This document shows, in pieces, positions 48,815 through 62,288 of a DNA stretch of 64,000 nt (positions within the stretch are counted from its first letter, which is position 1; each line of letters opens with the position of its first letter). The stretch comes from Limanda limanda (taxonomy: Eukaryota; Chordata; Actinopteri; Pleuronectiformes; Pleuronectidae). The notes beneath the pieces are model-generated. The model did not search any database. It saw only the letters and a list, made by a program, of their open reading frames with translations, and was not told where the DNA came from. The stretch covers positions 14,357,358 to 14,421,357 of the forward strand of contig NC_083653.1 in NCBI RefSeq assembly GCF_963576545.1, read 5' to 3'. Position numbers and translations under genes: made by a program.

Positions 48815-51800
48815 GTAAGAATTCATGACTGTGTAATGTACAGAACCCAAAAGTGTTCAATATTAAATTAAAGAAAGTAGAATCTATTTAAAAACTAAAA
48901 AGAACAAATACAAAGAGAAATTCTATGGTCAATATTTAAAAATCAACTCAATATAGATTTTTATTTCGTCAATTTGGCTTTGGTCTAATCCTTTTAGAAT
49001 CCTATTAGATTTCATTTTCATTTCAGAATAGTCTTTCTTTCAAAATGACATCTTTCCAATTGTTTTTTTACTTAATAACCATATTTTCCCCTAATGGCAA
49101 TAATATATTTTTTCATGGAAGTTGATTTCTCACCAGAGTTTGCCCCTTAACCCTCTATCTCCTTTACTAAGCTCAACAAGTACACACGGCCAATTTATCT
49201 CCTGTTTGCTAAAGAAATCAAAGACAAAATGTGTTTCATAATCTTGCTCTTATCAGAGTCCTGTATCTATCTCTTAGAACATTTATAGGTTGTCAGCTCT
49301 GAATTTACCTCCTGGCAGCTTCTGCTCACACAAAGCCAATCAGACTAGTTAGGAGAAGGCATGCACCACCATCTTAAATTATGTCAGAGACTTTAATTTG
49401 CATTTAATTTGTTTAATTTACATTTGCCTCTATTTCAGAATAACTCAAAATTATCTGTGTATTATTCTGTTAAAATGTGCAGTATAATTAAAATGAAAGC
49501 AAATTATGAAAAAATTTCTAACATCTGTAACTGGAAAAAACTGGTGCACTGTTTTTATAATGATCATTTCAAGCATACCTATTTATTGGATTGTTTGTTT
49601 GTTGGTTTAATATCGAACACTTCCAGCATCCAGTGTTAGCAATGACAAAGAAATTGAATTATAGGTGAAGTGTAACACTTGGGACACAAGAGCCATCAGT
49701 TACAATGTGCACTGTCACAAAATAATTGATGTGTATAATATATCAGGGGCCTTAAATGTTTATTTTATGATTGTACATTTTAGATATTATCTTCTGCTTG
49801 TCTCGTCATTTGTTCAGAGATTAAAAATTCCAGCCATGCACTGCATGCTATTAATGTTTGCTTTGTAATTCATATCAAAATTGCCTTGTTAATCATATTA
49901 CAAATTGAAATGTCCTTCAGATCTGAAGCTTGACAGTTTGACCTTCCAATCACAGACAATCAGATTTCTCAGATATTAATAGTCAGGCTACTTTAAGATG
50001 GCCAAGGACGATGCTAAAGGCAAGTTTGAAAACATTAATTAAAATACATAGATTAAAAAAGTGGCTAACACCAATTAAACAAGATCAGCAGGGTTAGGCC
50101 CGCTGCTGCCAGATTGGCCATTATTAGGAAAATATTTATTTTTTCAAGCTGATCTTCACCTGAGAATCACAAGAAGCAGAGAAACATTTGATCTTGCTGT
50201 AGCTCATTAATAGCAAAGTACTGCTTTTAGCAAACATTTAGCGTAGAGGGAACTTTTTATTTATGAACCTGACATATGTTACACACGTTGAAATGCTCCA
50301 AAACTACTTTGAAGATTAATGCGCAAGACAGGCAATTTAACCATCAGTGAAAAAAGCTGTCTTGTTAGAGGACCTGCAAAGATGGAACATAATGCATGAG
50401 GAAATTGACTTTCATACTGTTAAATCACCTGCTATTACTAAGCTGCAGGATTAAGGATGACGTGGGACTAGGCTTTCATCTGTGACATAACATAGGATCC
50501 CTGCCTCCTGAATGTGAAACTTCAGCCACCTCTTGCAGGTGAATAAAAAAAAGATGCATTAATTAGTGGAATCCTTGCACGCAAAACAGCATTCACAGGA
50601 TGATCCACATCCACTCATCCTGTTTACATTTGAACTTTTCCTCAGAACATCTTACATACATTTGAATCTCAGTTTAGTAGATTGGCCCAGAAACGCAAGC
50701 TTCTCAGAGACTTTTCTGCTTTCATCTCGCAGATTAGACCGCGGCTCCATCATCAGGTTGCCTCTGTACCCAGCTTCAGAAGCATTTATTCAAGCAGCCA
50801 TATACTCCCCGGGATGAAAATCAGATCATCAACAAATCATTCCTGATGGGTCCCCCCTCCTGAGAGATAAACCCCTTCTCTCTATTTTGAAAGTGCCCAT
50901 GTAGTCGAGGACTTAAAATTGAGAGGCCGACATCAAAGAGAAGATGTCAGGTGTCCTGTGGGAACAAATAATTCACAGCAGATTCAGTGGAGGTAATCGC
51001 TGTAGTAAATTCCCTGTTCTCATCCATGTGACACACGTCTGGAGTTCACAGAGGTTCTCGTCTGAGCGAAATATCATCAAAACATTTCTTAGAACGCCTG
51101 GAATGGGCTGTTTGCTCGGCTTCTGATGCTGATACGTTGATTTGCGCCGGAGTTAGTCCTCCTCAAACACTTGTGCATTGTTCTGTCACATTTTATTGTT
51201 TGTGTGCTGGATGTTTATGTCTATCGTGCAGAGTCAGGTTAGAAAACCAATTTTACTGTTTTAGGGTGAATTTGCTTTATTACTGTTCATATGTGTGGCT
51301 TATATATGTTTTAATAAGGTACTTAGCTTATTCTTCCAGTGCGTCACACAATGGCTGCTATGTTACTTTCTAAAAGATTACCAAAGCCACACATGCATTA
51401 TTCTGACTAAATGGCATACAGGGTACTCAGTCATTGATTAAGCAGTTCAATTTGTGCAAACTGCAACCAATTGGCTCTGTAAATCCAATACAGTGGTTAC
51501 TTGACCCTGCTGAGTTTGCTGTTAGCTCTTAATTCTGTATTCTCATTCACTGACTTTGGCTCAGTGTCCGGGATCCACCACATCCTTCATTCACCTTCAA
51601 TAGATAAACACCCCCCACCTTTTTAGAGAGATGAGCATCGATCAGTAGTCTTATGTAATCTCTTGAAGTCATCGCTGACGTCTCTGTGACCCAGTAATTT
51701 ACTGTGGATGTTTAAACAAGGGAAAATCACGTAGTGGAGGGGATGAAGTAGATTTATAACTCTGTCCTGAGTAAATCAAGTCAGTGAGTCATCACACATT

Positions 51801-51996
51801 TTAAAACCAAAGACAACAAGTCAGTGTGAAAAGAAAAAGTCAGAGGCCTCAATGACTTGGAAATGCATGTATTTAAACTATATAAATTCATCACTAGATT
51901 GTCGCCCCAACTAGTCCTGTAATGGCTTGAACCTCAGCAGTCTCCAGGTGGTGCCCAACCTTCCTTCAGTGTTTCAACCTTTAACCAGAATACTCT

Positions 51997-52024
51997 CTGG
52001 TTGCTGGTTGCTGGTTGCTGGTTT
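51997..52024 (+). repeat. Short (GGTTGCT)n tandem repeat
   Basis: Heptamer GGTTGCT repeated about four times (CTGGTTGCTGGTTGCTGG). Confidence 0.85.
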
Positions 52025-53206
52025 GGCGCCCCTCTCTTCCTGGTTTCCAGCTCATCTCCTCCCCTCTTTTCACGAACCGTCAGCAAGCAAACATTTTAGA
52101 TAACGTGCGTATAAGACATCTCAATTTAATTTGGACTTTGTTTATCACAGTAAAGCCAATTAAAAAGGAAGACAAATTTAAATGGCCTCAGCCGATGCTT
52201 TAAAATCCAAAACTAGTGCTGTCTTTATTTCATTTCTTTGACAGTCTCATAAACAGTGAGAAACAATGGGTTGGGTAGGGAGGAGGGGTCTGTCTGACAT
52301 TGCTAATTGACAGGAGATGAGTTCAGCATGTTATCACACATCTCAGAGGCGCTCTCCTGAGTCTGATGAGCTGTCAGTGACGCAAATGCAATTTTGGGAT
52401 CAACATGCACCGGATGACGAGGGGTGGGGGTGCACTATAGCTGAACAGTGACAGGAAAGTGTCCAAATGCATTACATGGGGTTTTATTACAGACTTTTTG
52501 TTATGCAGTGGCGACACTACACCTTGTAATGGATTTTAGTTGTCACAGGGCTCCATTGTCATTTTATTCTCAACCATTTCCATGACGACAAACCTGTTTA
52601 ATTTTTAGGTGATAAAATAAACATGACTTGTACACGTACGTTCTCTCCATATTTTTTTTCTGATGTCTGACTCTGCCGCTGACATTTAACAAGCCAAAGC
52701 GTGTCCATGATGCAGCCTCGATCTGAATAATTTCTCCATTGTGTGCTCGTGCTCTTGCGGCTTGTCTGTGGCACTTTATCATACCGAGCCCTGACGCTAC
52801 TCAGAGTCACGCTGCATGAAAACAAGCTCACAGCTTCTTTCCATATCAAGCAGACTGCGTGGTTGGTTTGGTTCGGGTGCGCGCTAAGTTTCCACCGTGG
52901 ATACCGTTAGATGTTTGGATCGAGAACGAAAAAATGATTTTATTTCTTTGATTTGAACGAAATCCACAATAGAAGCACAGGGGAGGAGAAGTGGATAGGG
53001 TGAGGCAGTCGTGACTGGATTTAACCATGTTAGTTTTCTTTATCAACTTCCCTTATAATGTCAATCTATCATGCATGATTGCAGTGAAATTATATTGAAG
53101 CTACTCGGCAAACCACTATACAATATCAACTACCATATACAGTACAATCATGGCACTTAAATCACTTGACTGCATGTTACAATCTTCATTCTCTGGTAGA
53201 AAGCGG

Positions 53207-53208
<2 letters not shown>

Positions 53209-53255
<47 letters not shown>
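53209..53255 (+). repeat. (GT)n microsatellite
   Basis: About 47 bp of uninterrupted GT. Confidence 0.95.
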
Positions 53256-53258
<3 letters not shown>

Positions 53259-53650
53259 TATTCCTGTTGATTCAATTTTCCGATATCTGAACTGTGGATA
53301 ACAAAACAGTTGTACATAGTTCAAAGTCAAGAGGGTACACATGCTTTGTCAAACTGAAATATTTTTCTTTAGCTGTGGCCATGAAGGATGCGATACTGTC
53401 GAAGTTATTAGCACTTGGTCAGAAATGCGTGTCATCAGCCTGTGGATGTATGTGCACATTTGTGTTGATATTCATGTGCACATGCTGCCTGTGTACATGA
53501 AGTACCAAAATATTTGGTTCTGCTACGCCGAGTTTATTCGGCATGTTCAGTCGGGTCACTCTGTGGCCTCATCGGCGCCTCTCTCAGCTCAATCACCCCC
53601 CCTCTCCAGTCCTTGAGAAGCCCTCTCAAACTGCTGTTGCCAAAGGGCGG

Positions 53651-53651
<1 letters not shown>

Positions 53652-53701
<50 letters not shown>

Positions 53702-53719
53702 TGTGTGTGTGAGAGAGAG
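53652..53719 (+). repeat. (GT)n microsatellite with GA tail
   Basis: About 48 bp of GT, one GA, more GT, then a short GA run. Confidence 0.95.
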
Positions 53720-56700
53720 AAAACACATCGCTTCCCAGCAGATGGTAGTTTCTCTGGCCATACTGTGCCACCAGCCAGACTGCCTTCCAGGGCCTGGCCA
53801 TCTCCACAGCCAGCCCAGCAGGCTACTGGCAACACATCACCCTTCTGACAAGATTTTTTTCACGGATTAAGGGTCCGCAACACGTCTTCAAATGCAGGTC
53901 AAACCCCTGCTTCCTCCTGCCCCTTGAGTCCACTCTGTGCCAAACAAAGACACCAAGCAGTGAAAAACAGGTCAAAGTACTTTATACAGCATCTTCATAC
54001 AGTTCATTTTTCTGTATTTGTGTAGGCAGCTCTCAAATGGATAGTATGTGAATTAAGATGGAACTGCTGTGGATGGTGTTGCTCAAATGGCCAGCATTTT
54101 GTTTCCATGTCCACACACACAGAAACGCACACATACATGCCAAGTAGTGTGTACTCCTGATTTTCGATGCAAATCATTGGATTTTCTCGAGAATTCCTCC
54201 AGGACTATCAGACAAATTTGTGTACGAGGCTTTTTTCAACCCAAACATCCATCATTCCGACCCACTAAGGTAGACACAACTAATTCCACACACATGCACA
54301 CATCAGAGTTTAAACACACTAGCTACCATCCACTACTTGTTACTCTGATTGGAGACTTGCTGGTACATATAGACAAGTGAAAATGCAATCTTTTCCCAGT
54401 GCGAGTCCCCGCTGTTTGTAGTCGGACTGTTTGTAGGGGAGTAAGCAATCATGACGCGCCTTGTAAAAACCTGGCTGTCAGCATGTGAATCAACATGTGA
54501 ATGACCCTTATCAAATTTGCTTTGGAATAAATTCTGGTGGAAAGCTGAATCCATTTCCATTCATGAATGCCAGATTTAATGGCTGGACGGCCAGAACTGG
54601 CACAGACGGGCCTGTCTCTTGGGCTGCGGCCCTCAGGACTGTCTGTGTGCGGTTGTATTTGTCTGTGTATTAGTGTCGATGTGCATGTTTTGTTTGTGCA
54701 TTCAGCGCCTGTGTGTGCAAATGAATCCCTTTTAGCATACATTTTAGCCGGAGGTCAGCCTGAAGGTTGAGAGCAGCGTTGAGGACTCTAGCCCTCTCCC
54801 ACCAAGGAATGGACATGTGTGATACTGTAAAGGTGCTGGTGCATGAGGAAGGTGCTGGTGCTAATGTGGGGATGCATGGGGTGATAACAGGAAACATGAA
54901 AGGTGTTTGGAATGCCTTGTGTGTTGAGCCATGCTAATGCCCGTTGTCCTTTTTTTGTGTTTAACCTTGAGGCAGAGGAGAGTGGCAGTTAGAGAGACAT
55001 CCATCTGGCTCCGAGAGATGAGTTCAGCTCCTCATGCTGATATTCTCTGTGAGAGTGAATGGAGAGCACAGTGTGAGGCGTGCTGAGAGACGGACAGACA
55101 GGGCAGACTGAAAAATGAGATGGACTGATGGGTGAATAGGAGGATAATGATGCAGAGTGGAGGGAGGCATGTCTTTCTTCTCGGCCAGACAACGATGGAG
55201 AGAATGTAATGGAGAGAGAGGGCTGGAAAAAAACACACATTCAAACATTTTTTTCCTGTCGTGCTGCTGTGCGGTGTGTGCACATTTCTGATGCCTTTGT
55301 GTCTTCATCCGTACGTGTGTACATATGTGCGTGTCACCAGGGCTGTGTGTACCTCTGCCCTGCTAAGAAGCTCCCATGAGGCAGCATTGTAATCCTGCTG
55401 TGTGACACAAGCTCTCTGTAGAAGAAGGCCTCAACCAAGGCTTTTCTCTTTGTGCGATTATCTGCGCTTTTCATGTACAAGCCACACATTATTCCCACAA
55501 GCTATTAAAGCTACGGAGAATCGTACTTACAGGCTCCCTGCAGGCAGAAGCACTTCAGTTTGTGGTTTTTAAAGATGGAACAGGAGAACAGTGAAAAGTG
55601 TGTGGTAATGATCTGAAAGAACACGATGAATATCCACAGAAGTGCCTGCAATCACCAGCTAAACGTGCTACAGGAGGCATCTGATGCAAATGTGAGCAGA
55701 AGCAGAACTCTTTCTTCTCCTGATAGTACTAAGAATAAAGTAGCACCTGCAAGTGTCCCCAAAGTGGGTGTTTTACTCCCTGGCATGTTGCCACAATCAA
55801 GGTTCAATGACAAGAAGCTCTGATGATGATAAAAGGGAACCAGCTTCCAAAAAATCCATCAATAATGCATGCCGAATTTGTTTGCGCATATGCTGACTTG
55901 TGTTTTGTGCCGCAGAGCTTGTGATACTGAAAATGTTTTTTAGAAAAATATCAGTGGATTTTCCCCTCTGTGTGCTTACATTCTGCTTATCGCACCTTGC
56001 TTCACTTGGCACCTAGCAAAGCAGATGCCACATAGTCCAAGCTAACAAGCTGTTGTAAATCAATCTCGCTCAGAGCACTGAATATTTATCGTACAGTCCA
56101 AACACTGAATGCGATCCAGATAAAGCCTGTGAAGAGGAATTTGTATCCATTCAGACTGAGATGACACGATTCAACTTTTTTGTCACGTTGCCTAAAAAAT
56201 CTCTTAAATGAGATGAATCCACAAATCTCTCGGCAGAAATACTAAATAATTTTCATAAAGCTTGGAGTGAAAGATCACTCCTTTATAGAAATAGCTGTGT
56301 GACAAACTCACGATGCACTCTGGCTTTTTGTACACTTTTTTAACTTTATTTAAAAAAAACTGTTAGATAATAACAAAGACAAATAAGAAGTAGCTGAGAG
56401 GAGCACTTCACTCAAGTCATTTTATTAGTTTAATCACTGCTTTTAGCTGCCTCGTTGTACATAGATTTCATTTTGACCGTGTCACCTCTTAAACAGAGAT
56501 GGAGAAGGCTTGAAGTAGGAGGCTGATACCTTGTTTCCATTTGCTCTTGAATGTTAGTTCAAGTCCAGAGCTGCTCCTGGCCTCCCTTAGCCCTTGTTAA
56601 ACATCTGCTTGGGCCTCTGCCTACCTGAGTGTGAGCCATGTAAACCATTTTCAAATCTAAAATACGATTCATACTATTTGTTTTGTCTGAATACTCTCAT

Positions 56701-59244
56701 TATTTCCATCCATATGGCCCAATATGGCTAATTTATCAACATCTTAGACTCAATATTTGATCAGTAAATACATTGGTTTCCATCTTGCATTAGTCACAGT
56801 TGTAAATAAACCTTGACTAAGAGACTAAGTAGTGAGTAGTGTCATCACAGCCTTTTATTGACTGGACTGGTTCCCACAGGAGGTTGCTGCTGGGAAGCAC
56901 AAGTTCCATGTGTAATGTGTTCAATTGCAACTTTTCTGAGATACGGTTCATGAACACAGTTAACAGGCACTAGACCATAGCACAGTGAACATATAGCGCT
57001 GGGAGTGGCTATATAGCAAAGCACAGATAAACCAGGAGATTCACGGCTCCGCTCAGTTTACAGAACAGACGGACTAGAGAGTTCTGCACAGCGCATCAAC
57101 CAAATGTTACTGTTATTTGCTCACATCAAATGTTTACAACAATTGCTGTTCCCCCAATTTACTCTCATGGTTTTCTCCTTTGTGTGACCAGAGGGATAAT
57201 TTTGCTTCATAAAAATTCGAAACATCAATACCTGGTTTGACATGAATGGTAGACAGGGCCCTATGCAACGTGCCTAAGTGAGCATACAGGGCTGCATTCC
57301 TCTGATTCAAGCTCTCTTGGGTGCCGTCTGGCGGCCATGTTGGGCCCTTGGCAGGTTCTAAGTTTGCTTATGCATCGGATAGTTATGCTGGAGTTATGAA
57401 CTATAGCTCCACTTCCTCTACTGTCATCCAGAGTGATGTGGACTGTGACAACGCTTTCAGGAGCCAGGCAGGAGAGACACATGATGGAGCAAGAACCAGA
57501 GCCTTGGAGCTAATAAACCTGGGAGGTGCCATATGATGAAATATTCAGATTTTACTGCAACCCTAGTTAGCAGCCAATGGACTGTGGACTTTATCTACTT
57601 GTGAATTAACCCACTTAGGGGAACGAGAGATACAAAAATACAAATAAACCTGACAAAGTTTTCCCGGAGATAAGATTTGATCTCCCATGTTAACAGATCC
57701 TTCTCCATAACAACTGAGCAAACTCAATCCACTAATGGAGCCTGTGTGACACTACTGTAACCTTTGAAAAGGATCCAGTAAGTGCATCTTGAGTTGCAAT
57801 TGCTCTACGCAGGCACATGTATGTTTTTCACAAGGCTCTAGTATTGATTTGTACATGTTTCACAGGATTTGTCTACCCTACATACAGTGGTTAAAGACTT
57901 ATGTCCATAAAATGCAGTAGTGGCAATGGTGTAACAATAGTTGGAGACAGTGTTTTATCTCCAGAGCAAATGGGAAAGTTCTGTCTCCAGGCAGAACCTT
58001 TGTTAAAGATTCATATGACTTTTGCCACGACTTGGTTTTTAGAAATGTAGAAAGACGAGGGACATTGCGATAAAGTCTCCCCACTCTGCTCTTCTCACCT
58101 CCCCACAGTTCCCCTTTTTTAAAAACACCTCTACTTTTAGATTCTCTCCCATGCATAAAGAAACAGGCACCATTTTAGTCACAGCAGCTGTCCAGCAAAA
58201 TTTACTACAGCCGGGGGAAGTAATGCCCACTTATCTCTCTTGTACACAAATGTAGTCGATTTACAGGAATGCCTCCTTGCTATTCAATATTTATGGTCAA
58301 ATAAAATGGCAGGAATGGAGGTTTGAAGGCGTAGGAGGCCGGGAGGGAACCGATGCTGAAATATGCATGAGTGCACATGTGCAGCACCGGCTATTTTGAC
58401 GTGCACCGCAGGTCTGTGCTGAACTGAGTGTAGCTGAGTCACCCGGAGGAAGAAGTATTGGAAAATGTAGGGGACACTGAGGTGACCACTCAGATTTAAT
58501 CAGAGATTTCCCCTCCCAGGTTAGCTCATACTGAAGATCTGCAGTTGTGCGATCTGAATGTAAAGTGCAGGGCGTTGTCAAAGGAGAATATTGCTCTTAT
58601 GGTTGACTTTTTTAACAAAGTTGACAAACAGTAAGTCAGAGATTTCTTCTAATTTTTCCGCAAACAACCTCTCAATAGAACAAATCTGGTTTATAAATTA
58701 AACACAAGGTGAAGAAGAGGTGGTTGTTTAGATTGGTGTGGTGCACACATTTATATGGACACCAATATTCAGATATAAAGCCGATAAGGTCAATTGTCTG
58801 AAAAAGATACTGCCAGGTTAACAATATTTTCTGAAAAACTAAACCAAAGTAATATCTTATCTGGAATAAGCAATAATTCACTGAAAACATGAGGAGTATT
58901 ACGACTTCAGTCACATTTTGTAGAGATATAAATATATCATTATTGCATTGAAATATCTTACTGGAGTTTTCACATTATTTTGCATTACACTCTGGGTTTG
59001 AGTGAAAACAAGATGGAAAAATAATGAGGACTTGAAGTTAAGTTTAGCAAAATTCGAAAGAAAACACTAAAAGGTTTATATGGTAGTATTCTGGAATAAT
59101 TACAGTATTTAAAGTTGTTGTCGGGCGTATGATGTAGTGGACGTAATATTGACCTGCATCTTAATCAGACTAGGCTCTGTAAGATTTAAACTTGGAAACG
59201 AATGACATATTCTATCTGCGAGTCATAATCGATGTTAAATTTTG

Positions 59245-59505
59245 AGTTTGCAATCCTTCCACTCAAAACCCTGCTCGCACGCAATCAAACATCCCCTGCT
59301 TGTGATTAGATTTCTTGCGCCCCAGCTTCATCTCTCCTCATAAAAAGTCTGTTCTCGCACTTCCTACGCTCCAGAGCTTGAGCCGGAGTGCAGGAAATCT
59401 ATCGAAGCAACAAAATATCTGAGAGCAGGCGCGTTTGAGAACAAGCAGAGCAAATCTAAGCACAAGCAGGGTATATTTAAGCTTTGAGTGAAAGCGTTTT
59501 GTAAA
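59245..59505. mobile_element. Inverted-repeat (MITE-like) element
   Basis: The inner arms CCCTGCTTGTGATTAGATTT (59294-59313) and AAATCTAAGCACAAGCAGGG (59452-59471) pair at 19 of 20 positions. The outer parts also pair loosely (CCACTCAAAACC near 59259 with GCTTTGAGTG near 59481). The loop is about 138 bp. Exact ends and class are not resolved. Confidence 0.55.
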
Positions 59506-62107
59506 TCTGAATGTGATATCAATAACTAAAAGACAACGCTCTTAATTAAAGATGAAAAAAAAACATGTCAGTCTGATGCTTCTTTTTAATTTAAAAACTG
59601 TTAATGGTATTCAGTTATTTCCATTTATATTATCTAACTGTTAATGAATTGCTTTTAATTAATTTCAAATAAAACCTTCATTAATGTAAGATTACTTATT
59701 TTTTTTACCCAGGTTCATTTTTACCTGCTGATATTTTTGGGGATAGTTGAACTACACTCGATGTTTCGCTGAGAAAAAAAAACACTGAAACGACAACACA
59801 CTGTGATTGTAGCACAGAAACCACTCTGAGTGCCATGCTTCACTCTCTTAAGTGCTATCACACATCTCACAGAGGTACCAACCTGACTAGTCACTTTCAA
59901 GCTCAATTTAAAGTGAATGAATAAAGCGAGGGGGGGATGATGGAATAAGGCAAACAGTGTAACAGTTTGGTTTCTTCTAGATGGAGAGAATCATTAAACA
60001 CTTCATGATTACAGCCCTAATCAACGATTAGTGCTCAGCTCCTCACGGCCCTAACCTTCAGATCCACTCCAACCATCAAGTCCACATTGTAACATGGACC
60101 ATTTACACTCAGTCGTCATTAAATAAGGGCAATGGGCCAACTTTGATTCATCACATCCTGTGGTCGGTAAAGTTTATCTGCACCGCACCAGAGTTTCAGT
60201 CGACCACAAGGTCCAATTTTGTAGAGCGTTTATTCAGTCGAATACTTTTTTTTTTATTCCAGAGCACTGAAAACACATTTTCATGAACAAGATCAGCTTT
60301 GGCTCTGCAGTAAAGAACAGCTAGGTTTGCCATGGCTGTGTTACACTTTCTTGAATTGAGGGGAGAGTATATTTGAGCAGGATGAAGGGGAAATGGAGAA
60401 GAGCAGTTAATCCAAATGTTTATCCACTGTCACCTGTGACAGTACAATCCCTCCCTCAAGAGTGTGTGCGTGCGTGCGTGCGTGTGGATGCTGCTTCCTA
60501 CCAACTCTACTGGGGATTTCACGGCGACACAAAATCCTTTTCACGCTGTCACGATATATGTACAACGTGTCCACACATGTTTTCACTGCCTCACATGTAT
60601 GATTGAAGGAGAATATGTGTCTCCCTATAGAGAAACTCGCTTCATGGCCTCCACTATAGTTCATTAACCTTACACTGTGTATGTTGGCTTTAGGAAATTC
60701 AATGTTGGCATTTACAGTATGTAGTGGATGTGTACTGTGATGCGGCTCTGAGTCCAAATGGGAAAGAAGTGTGGGTTGTTAGTGATGCCTTGTATTATCT
60801 TTGTATCCATAAAGGTCACAGATATGCAGCACACCACATTATGATGATTACCACAGTTTCCACGCCAGTACTACTGTATTCTAAACAACATGATTGGCAG
60901 GCAGTGCCTTGGAGAATAGGAATATATATAGGATACAAATACATAAATGCAAATGCACTTGGTTTTGAAAGGGTGGAGTGTGACATGATTATATTATTTG
61001 ACATGCGTCACAAACCGGATCCTCTGCACGCCGACTCAAACGGGAGGAGGCGGATCACGTCGAGTAGACATGTGTCGTTTGTCTCTTCCCCCGAACGTGC
61101 GGCTCAGCAGGCATCCCGATGCCTTGCACATTCAATTTCCTGTGTTTAAATCTGACACACAGGTTTTGTTTTCATTTTGCCTTTACCAAACTGAATATGA
61201 TAATGTCACTTGGGAATTGCTAGATGAAAAGATTTCCATGGTGCCGTCAGCTTTTTTTGCCCAGGAGATGAATTGAACAGTAGGCACAGGGTTTGGAACC
61301 AAGACAGCATGCATTATAATGAAATCATCTTCTTTCTGCTGTTCAGAGAAGCTATGCTTCGAAAATGGAGTTGCAAACCAAATTGGAATAGGAATGGTGG
61401 ATATTTTGCTCGGTATCTCTTCAATTTCACAGTGTGTGTTTGTGTGCATGTTTGTGTGAGTGTGTGTGTCTCTGTGTGCGTTTGCCTGCTCCAATGCTGT
61501 AAGATTCTTCAGTCCGCAGCTATCAATATTCATGTTGGATCAAAGCATCTGTTAACTTCTCTGTTTGACCCCTCCGCTGCATCAACAGCTAAAGTTCACT
61601 TGCTTCTTTAAAAGAACAGTCACGGTTGTCATATCAGCGACTACACTTTCACTTCAGGTTCAAACCACAGCTACAATTTCACGACCTAGATGGTGAGGTA
61701 ACACGCGTGAGGGAAAAAAAAATCGTTCTCTGCTCAGATCAGTTATTTCAGGTAGCTGTTACACAATCCAGTCTTTCACAGCATGTAAAGAGTGTGTGAA
61801 CTGTGCAAATGCTGAGCAGGTATGAGTCACACAGACAGAGTTACAACGCGTTCACCGGAGAGGTGCATATCGGCACTTTACAGCACAAGTGTGGACATTA
61901 AACAAAATAAAATTGCTGAGAAAAATCCATAAAACCCCGTCTTTGGGATTACTTCTCAGAAATTACATCAATAAAACAAGGGCGGCCATAACCTACAGTG
62001 AAGGTCCCAGGGTTTGTTGTTGCAGTGTGTCAGAGACTTGCAGAGAAAGAGAGGATTTGTTTACAAATGCAGACCTAGCTTTAACGCAATCGATTTTTCT
62101 TCCACAG

Positions 62108-62199
62108 CTTTGAAAAAGGGACGATTCTGGATCACTCCTGACCCCTACCACAACGACGACAACATCCAGATTGGACGTGAAGTCAAGATATCTTGTCAG
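62108..62199 (+). CDS. mdga2: mdga2 exon encoding first part of Ig domain 4
   Basis: Acceptor CTTCCACAG, donor TGT CAG / gtatag. 92 nt; phase 1 in (2 nt completing Ala), phase 0 out. It encodes LKKGRFWITPDPYHNDD, then NIQIGREVKISCQ, differing from human MDGA2 as I recall it by about one residue (N for K in YHKDD). KISCQ carries the B-strand Cys of Ig4. The following intron is only 89 bp. Donor GTATAG is weaker than the other GTAAG-type donors here, but the downstream exon is in frame. Confidence 0.96.
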
Positions 62200-62288
62200 G
62201 TATAGTCCAAAAAAGTACACACACACACACAAGTAGTTAGAATAGGTCACGTTTCAGTGTAATACACGTCAGGTAACAAATGTTCTAG
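62200..62288 (+). other. mdga2: mdga2 mini-intron within Ig4 (89 bp)
   Basis: GTATAG...TTCTAG, phase 0, with a CA tract at about 62217-62231. It is by far the shortest intron in the visible gene. Confidence 0.93.

Larger units (their letters stand above)
48815..62107 (+). other. mdga2: mdga2 intron between Ig3 and Ig4 (13.3 kb)
   Basis: Starts GTAAGA and ends CTTCCACAG; phase 1. Contents are (GT)n tracts (53209-53255 and 53652-53719), a (GGTTGCT)n tract at about 51997-52024, and an inverted-repeat element (59245-59505). TAAT-rich stretches such as 50040-50240 could be conserved regulatory sequence, but this cannot be shown from one genome. No exon seen. Confidence 0.85.

Noticed and set aside
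48414..48860. 148-residue - strand ORF
   Set aside because: Antisense shadow of the Ig3 exon at 48545-48814.
53514..53870. Overlapping ORFs rich in CV or TH repeats
   Set aside because: They are translations of the (GT)n microsatellite, as are those at 38794-39210 and 53157-53342.
57321..57536. 71-residue + strand ORF
   Set aside because: Looks moderately protein-like but has no recognised motif, no splice context fitting mdga2, and lies in a phase-1 intron.
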